Below are positions 60,172 through 64,000 of a stretch of 64,000 nt of DNA, in pieces. The notes below the pieces were generated by a model. It searched no databases. It was not told where the DNA came from and was given only the letters and a program-made list of their open reading frames with translations. Position 1 is the stretch's first letter. Every line of letters begins with the position of its first letter. This DNA comes from [Actinomadura] parvosata subsp. kistnae. GTDB lineage: Bacteria > Actinomycetota > Actinomycetes > Streptosporangiales > Streptosporangiaceae. The DNA lies in contig NZ_OOHJ01000006.1 of the NCBI RefSeq assembly GCF_900323885.1, forward strand, positions 310,001-374,000. The letters are read 5' to 3'. Both the position numbers and the translations under genes were made by a program.

Positions 60172-61206
60172 ACGCCGCCCGCACCCGCTCGCGGTTGCCG
60201 CTCCACCAGTGCAGCAACCGCTCGCCGGACACCCAAGCCCATCCGGGCCGTGATCGCCCTTGCCGTAGTGCCACTGCAGCGGCCAGAAATCCGTCATGCG
60301 CTTCCACCACAGCCACTCGACCGCATCCGCCAGCTCCTCCCGCGCCAGCGCCACCACCGACCGGTAACCGGCCGCGAAGGCCGCCACCCGCTCCAGCTCC
60401 CACCGCCCGTCCTCGGCGGCGAACTGCACCTGCGCGGTACGGACGACCTCCTCGGCATACGGCCGCACCCCCAGCCGGTCCCCATCCAGCACCGCCACCA
60501 CCCGACCGTCCCGCCACAGCAGGTTCAGCGGCTGAACGTCACCATGCGTCCACCCGACCGGGCCGCGCACCACCTCATCACCAGGACGATCACCCGCGTG
60601 CCGGGCCAGCAGTTCCTTGCGCCGCTCCAGCGCCTCGGCGGCAGCGGCGTCGAACGGCTCCGCGCACGGCAGTGCGCCGATGAGCCGGAGGAACCGATCA
60701 GCCTCGGCCGCCGCCGCCTTGGGTGAGCCTACCTTGGCCCGCGGACGCACGTCCACCGGCCCCAAAGCGGTGGCCAGCGCGCGATGGATCCGGCCGAGCA
60801 GCAGCCCGAGCTCGCGCGCCTGCCCGACGTCGAGCTCCGTTCCCCTGCGGTGGTCGCCGTCCACCCACGGCAGCAGGCAGAAGAACCTGGCGTCGTCCAC
60901 CTCCGCCACCACGTCCCCGCCGACCGCCGGGCGGGGCTCGCACACGGGCAACCCGGCCGCCGCCAACGCACGAACCGTGACCAGACTCCGGCGCGCCTCG
61001 GGCACCGGCACGTCCACGATCTCCTTCAGCGCGAACACGCCCGCATCGGTGCGCAGCCGCCAATTGCGGTTCATCATCCCGGCCGGCAAGAACCGGACCT
61101 CCCGCACGCCACCGAGCCCGAACGCCTGCGCGATCCGCCTCACCTCGACATCGGCGATCCTGCCGCGGCCACTGGCCTGCACGTGGGCAGCCTCATCCCT
61201 CACCAT
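60158..61206 (-). pseudogene. Aminoglycoside phosphotransferase-like (APH/HSK2) kinase, one-base frameshift
   Basis: MNRNWRLRTDAGVFALKEIV gives the nucleotide-binding strands and Lys, FFCLLPWVDGDHRRGTELDV the hinge, GWTHGDVQPLNLLWRDGRVV the catalytic HGD....N and VAVLDGDRLGVRPYAEEVVR the metal-binding Asp. Near 60241 one base is missing: the natural C-terminus WAWVSGERLLHWWSGNRERV lies in the next frame and ends at 60158. With the base restored the kinase has about 349 aa. Substrates of such kinases include antibiotics, homoserine and other hydroxyl compounds. Start codon uncertain (ATG or the following GTG). Confidence 0.75.
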
Positions 61207-61403
61207 CAGAGAGGCTACCGGCCGGCCGCCCCGGACCACCGCACGATCTCCTCAAGCACCGGCCTCACGGCCTTCGACGGTCACCCCGCCGCCGCGCCGG
61301 GGGTCGCGCCGAGAGCTTCCACCCGCGAGCCGGTGCCCGGCACATGCGGGGTGCAGCGCCGTGGATTCCCCCTCCGGCTTCGGAGCCTGCGGCACGGCTT
61401 CCC

Positions 61404-61527
61404 GCCCTCGCAACCGTGCTCTCGCCCCGGCTCCGCCGTCCTGGTGGGCGAGCCGCGGCCCGGCTGACAGATCTTTTGCTGGCGCAAAACATCTTCAGCC
61501 AGGCCGCGACCACACGGTTGCGAGGGC
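61404..61527. ncRNA. Structured three-way-junction element, copy 2
   Basis: Outer stem GCCCTCGCAACCGTG (61404-61418) with 61513-61527, 15 bp perfect; side hairpin CTCGCCC (61421-61427) with GGGCGAG (61446-61452); inner hairpin 61454-61467 with 61495-61508 (13 of 14) capped by the 29-nt block 61469-61497 that is identical to 35641-35669. The three helices abut one another exactly as in copy 1. The outer and lower inner stems share no sequence with copy 1 yet are fully paired. The FAD monooxygenase starts 123 nt downstream. Confidence 0.65.
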
Positions 61528-61650
61528 AGTACGCCGCACCGCCGACGGCTCGGGCGCCGGAAGGGGCCCCACGCCGCAGCCCGCAGCATCGGCCAGGCGC
61601 CCGTCACCCCCTGTCCGGCAGCCCCTCAGCCACACACCCCAGGAGCTGCC

Positions 61651-62844
61651 ATGATCACGCCCGTCCAGCCCTCCCCAGCGACGCCCGCCGGCCACTCGCA
61701 GCCGTCGATCGCCATCGTCGGCGCCTCGATCACCGGCCCCGTCCTCGCCCTGCTGCTCCACCAGGCCGGCTTCACCCGCGTGTCCGTCCTGGAAGCCGCA
61801 CCCACCCCGTACGCCCAATCCGGCGGCGTCATCGGCCTCGACCACGTCTCGCTGGCCACCCTCGAGGCCCTCGGCATCCCCCAGCACGAGCTGGTGCCCT
61901 TCCCCAGCGAACACGTCACCGCCATCCAGATCACCGACCGCCGCGAGACCCGCCGCACCCAGTTCGTCTACCCGGGCCGCAACACCGGCTGGCACCAGCT
62001 CAACACCGCCCTGCTCACCCGGCTCCCCGAGTGCTGGCTGCACCCCGGCCACCGCGTCCGCGCCCTGCGCCCCGCCGACGACGGCACCGCCGTACTCGAC
62101 ATCACCGGCGCCGCCCCGTTCCACGCCGACCTGGTGGTCTTCGCCGACGGCCGCCGCTCCCTCGGCCGCCGCCTGCTCGACCCCTCACGGCCCCTGCGCT
62201 ACGCCGGCTACGTCGCCTGGCGCGGCCAACGGCCCGAACCCCACCCGGACCTGTGCGCCTTCACCCGCTACGAGCCGCACACCAGCCAGTTCAACCTCTT
62301 CCCGATCCTGCGCCCGGACGGCACCACCGCGCTCGACTGGACCTTCTACCTCAACATGACCGCCGAACGCTTGCGCTACCTGACCGGCTACGACCCCACC
62401 CACCGCACCTACCTCCTGCCCCGCCAGATCGGCGCCGTCGCCCGCACCGTCGTCCTGTCCGAAGCCCAGCGGCTCCTGCCCCCGCAGGCCGCCGCGGTGA
62501 TCGACGCGACCAGCGACTGGAACGCCGCCCCCGTCCTGGACATCGACCCGCCCCACCGCATGATCCACCCCGTCGGCGGCGCACGGGCGATCCTGCTCGG
62601 CGACGCCCTGGCCCCCGTCCGCCCGCACACCGCCCGCGGCGCCAACCACGGCATCCACCAGGCCCATGGCCTGGCCATCGCCCTCGCCCAGCACCTCCAC
62701 CACGGCGCCGACCTCACCGCCGCCCTGACTGCCTGGCAGGAACGCTGCCTGCCCGCCGTCCACCACGCCCTCCACCTCGGCCCATACCTTGGCGCCGCCA
62801 TGGGCCTCGGCCTCCAGCCCACACCCGAACCCGTCCCGGCATAA
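61651..62844 (+). CDS. FAD-dependent monooxygenase (PHBH fold)
   Basis: 397 aa. SIAIVGASITGPVLALLLHQ is the FAD-ADP loop (GxSxxG variant), VLEAAPTPYAQSGGVIGLDH the second ribose-binding strand, ADLVVFADGRRSLGRRLLDP the DG motif and AILLGDALAPVRPHTARGAN the flavin-binding GD block. The nearest pattern is 2,6-dihydroxypyridine-3-monooxygenase-like hydroxylases of aromatic or heteroaromatic rings. No partner enzymes are adjacent. It is followed by a perfect hairpin. Confidence 0.85.
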   Translation: MITPVQPSPATPAGHSQPSIAIVGASITGPVLALLLHQAGFTRVSVLEAAPTPYAQSGGVIGLDHVSLATLEALGIPQHELVPFPSEHVTAIQITDRRETRRTQFVYPGRNTGWHQLNTALLTRLPECWLHPGHRVRALRPADDGTAVLDITGAAPFHADLVVFADGRRSLGRRLLDPSRPLRYAGYVAWRGQRPEPHPDLCAFTRYEPHTSQFNLFPILRPDGTTALDWTFYLNMTAERLRYLTGYDPTHRTYLLPRQIGAVARTVVLSEAQRLLPPQAAAVIDATSDWNAAPVLDIDPPHRMIHPVGGARAILLGDALAPVRPHTARGANHGIHQAHGLAIALAQHLHHGADLTAALTAWQERCLPAVHHALHLGPYLGAAMGLGLQPTPEPVPA

Positions 62845-62855
62845 GCCGCTACCAG

Positions 62856-62886
62856 GCCGGCCCGGGGCCACCCGCCCCGGGCCGGC
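62856..62886 (+). terminator. Perfect 12-bp hairpin after the monooxygenase
   Basis: GCCGGCCCGGGG (62856-62867) pairs with 62875-62886 across a 7-nt loop, 11 nt after the stop codon. No U-run; a GC-rich actinomycete terminator is likely. Confidence 0.6.
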
Positions 62887-62915
62887 ACCCCGACCTCACG
62901 ACGAAAGGCCCCGTC

Positions 62916-63181
62916 ATGATGCCGACCTTCGTTCAAGCCGACCTCACCGAGCTGCTCGGCTACCTCGGCGGCGAACTTGCCCACCCTCAAGGAGATCTCC
63001 GCGTGGTACTCCTGCACGCCATGGCGGAACTCGCCGCCTCCTGCGAGACGACCTCCACGACGAGGACTGGCCCACCCCGCCCGACTGCGGAAAAGGAAGG
63101 CTCACCCGCGCACATCAGCATGAAGCAGCTCGTTGCTCGAGCGAAGGTGGCCTCCCACCGGCCACGGCCACCCAGGCATAG
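62916..63181 (+). pseudogene. Small hypothetical protein, frameshifted
   Basis: ATGATG start behind AAAGG; reads TFVQADLTELLGYLGGELAH and VVLLHAMAELAASC, then after a slip near 63040 LRDDLHDEDWPTPPDCGKGR and a stop at 63181. About 88 aa if repaired. No family recognised; the frame change is inferred from amino-acid character only. Confidence 0.35.
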
Positions 63182-63293
63182 GGTCAACGACCCACTAGAT
63201 CACCACCACCCGGCGAGCGCGCACCAGGCCCAGCGACACGACACTCCCGTGGCGGTTCCAGATCCCGCACATACCCCCGGAGCCGTGCCGGTC

Positions 63294-63908
63294 TCAGCCG
63301 AGGTCGAGCGTGCCGTTAATGCGGAAATTCTCATCAAGAACGGTGACGAGGCGGTCGGCGGCTCGAGGCGCGATCTCACCCGCCCATGCATGGACCAGGC
63401 ACAGGAACCCCTGCAGCCGCAACTGGACCGTGGCCAGGAGCGCAGGCAGCTCCTCCAGCCGAATCTCCACCTCACTCACGCGCGCAGGCAGCGAGCCGCC
63501 GGCCAGCTCCTGCCTGAGCCGCACGGTTCCACCCGTGAAAGCCAGAACAGTGCCAGGATCGTGCCCGAGCCAGATGCCCCGCCGGTGCAGGACGTCGCGC
63601 CACTCCCGCCAGTCCTCCAGACCGCAGCAGCAGCCGGGCAGGATCTCGGCCCCGGTGGTGGTGTCCCTGACGCGGAGCCCGCCCGGGGCGATGAGCCTGC
63701 CGGCGTCGGCCAGATGCCGGTCCAGAAGGTGGTGGAGCTCGCTGATCGGCGCTGTCGGGATGCCGCCGTAGCCGAAGATGACCGCCATCGCGCTGCCGAC
63801 CTCGGCCGGGCTCAGCCGGCCGGACAGGGCAAGGAAGCCGTCGGCCTGCGCGGCGACCGGCCAGGCGTCGAAACCGGCGTCCACCTCGATCTCCAGAACG
63901 ACGTCCAT
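63294..63908 (-). CDS. Hypothetical protein
   Basis: A 204-aa soluble protein: DVVLEIEVDAGFDAWPVAAQ, AEVGSAMAVIFGYGGIPTAP, GLRVRDTTTGAEILPGCCCG with a Cys triplet and LEDWREWRDVLHRRGIWLGH, ending in a helix and a strand. The LEDWR-W..........GHDP pattern recalls actinomycete proteins of unknown function. The ATG was chosen; an upstream GTG (VII) is possible. Beyond it 63909-64000 shows nothing. Confidence 0.6.
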   Translation of the reverse strand: MDVVLEIEVDAGFDAWPVAAQADGFLALSGRLSPAEVGSAMAVIFGYGGIPTAPISELHHLLDRHLADAGRLIAPGGLRVRDTTTGAEILPGCCCGLEDWREWRDVLHRRGIWLGHDPGTVLAFTGGTVRLRQELAGGSLPARVSEVEIRLEELPALLATVQLRLQGFLCLVHAWAGEIAPRAADRLVTVLDENFRINGTLDLG

Positions 63909-64000
63909 GATGATCACGGCCCCGATTATCCGCCACGGGCCGACGCAGCTCACCCAAGACCAGCCGACGCCTGCACGGCGTCGCAGGCCAAGCTACGCCT

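Overview
The window is very GC-rich DNA with GTG/ATG starts, strong purine-rich ribosome binding sites and high third-position GC. Gene content (PF04672 methyltransferases, CU044_5270-type proteins with an ECF sigma factor, DUF4192, DUF3560, an FxLD-type methyltransferase, many XRE/TPR regulators) points to an actinomycete, probably Streptosporangiales (Nonomuraea-like); this is inferred from families, not from a database match. The segment is a mosaic of accessory DNA: pieces of a conjugative element, decayed integrases, two insertion sequences, a phage fragment, a plasmid-type maintenance operon and several small biosynthetic loci.

Layout. 1-509: tail of an isochorismatase, frameshifted. 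538-6860: conjugation-type module (sigma-like protein, secreted and membrane proteins, VirD4/TraG-like coupling ATPase, DUF4913-like protein). 7116-8473: PadR regulator and membrane protein. 8543-13406: scrap yard of a ParB fragment, an IS3-type remnant, truncated wbqC, ydcF and three broken tyrosine recombinases. 13403-16079: HTH protein and a 779-aa zinc-ribbon recombinase-like protein. 16135-19247: hydrolase, PD-(D/E)XK nuclease-like protein, PIN-domain protein. 19318-24919: housekeeping-like genes and a phage head fragment.

24929-31965 is the first biosynthetic locus: a divergent XRE/TPR regulator faces an operon of PF04672 methyltransferase, a 104-aa protein, an untranslated block of hairpins, two tiny coupled ORFs, a radical SAM/SPASM-like enzyme, a PCMT-type methyltransferase, a second hairpin block, a 71-aa ORF and a CPBP-like membrane protein. 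I read it as an undescribed peptide-modifying (RiPP-like) system. 49888-57934 is a parallel locus: XRE/TPR regulator facing PF04672 methyltransferase, a 98-aa protein, a 432-bp array of nine hairpins, an 87-aa protein, another hairpin block, then methyltransferase, FemX/GNAT-like ligase, Fe(II)/2OG dioxygenase, ABM monooxygenase and serine hydroxymethyltransferase. An orphan FxLD-system methyltransferase (48443-49675) sits beside it.

35815-46370 is a plasmid/ICE maintenance operon (SSB, ParB-like, PP2C-like, DUF932, DUF3560, VWA, DUF4192), the last gene cleanly split by an IS256-family element with an 8-bp target duplication. 57911-63908 holds a hydrolase, a nucleotide-kinase-like protein, an aminoglycoside-phosphotransferase-like gene and an FAD monooxygenase.

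The two strongest non-coding observations are a pair of elements (35535-35742 and 61404-61527) that fold into the same three-way junction with different but fully paired stems around an identical 29-nt hairpin, and the runs of consecutive GC-rich hairpins in operon-internal gaps, whose last member carries a shared stem (GCCGTGGGAC) shortly before the next gene. Many otherwise healthy genes carry single-base frameshifts in G/C runs, so some apparent pseudogenes may be assembly errors.
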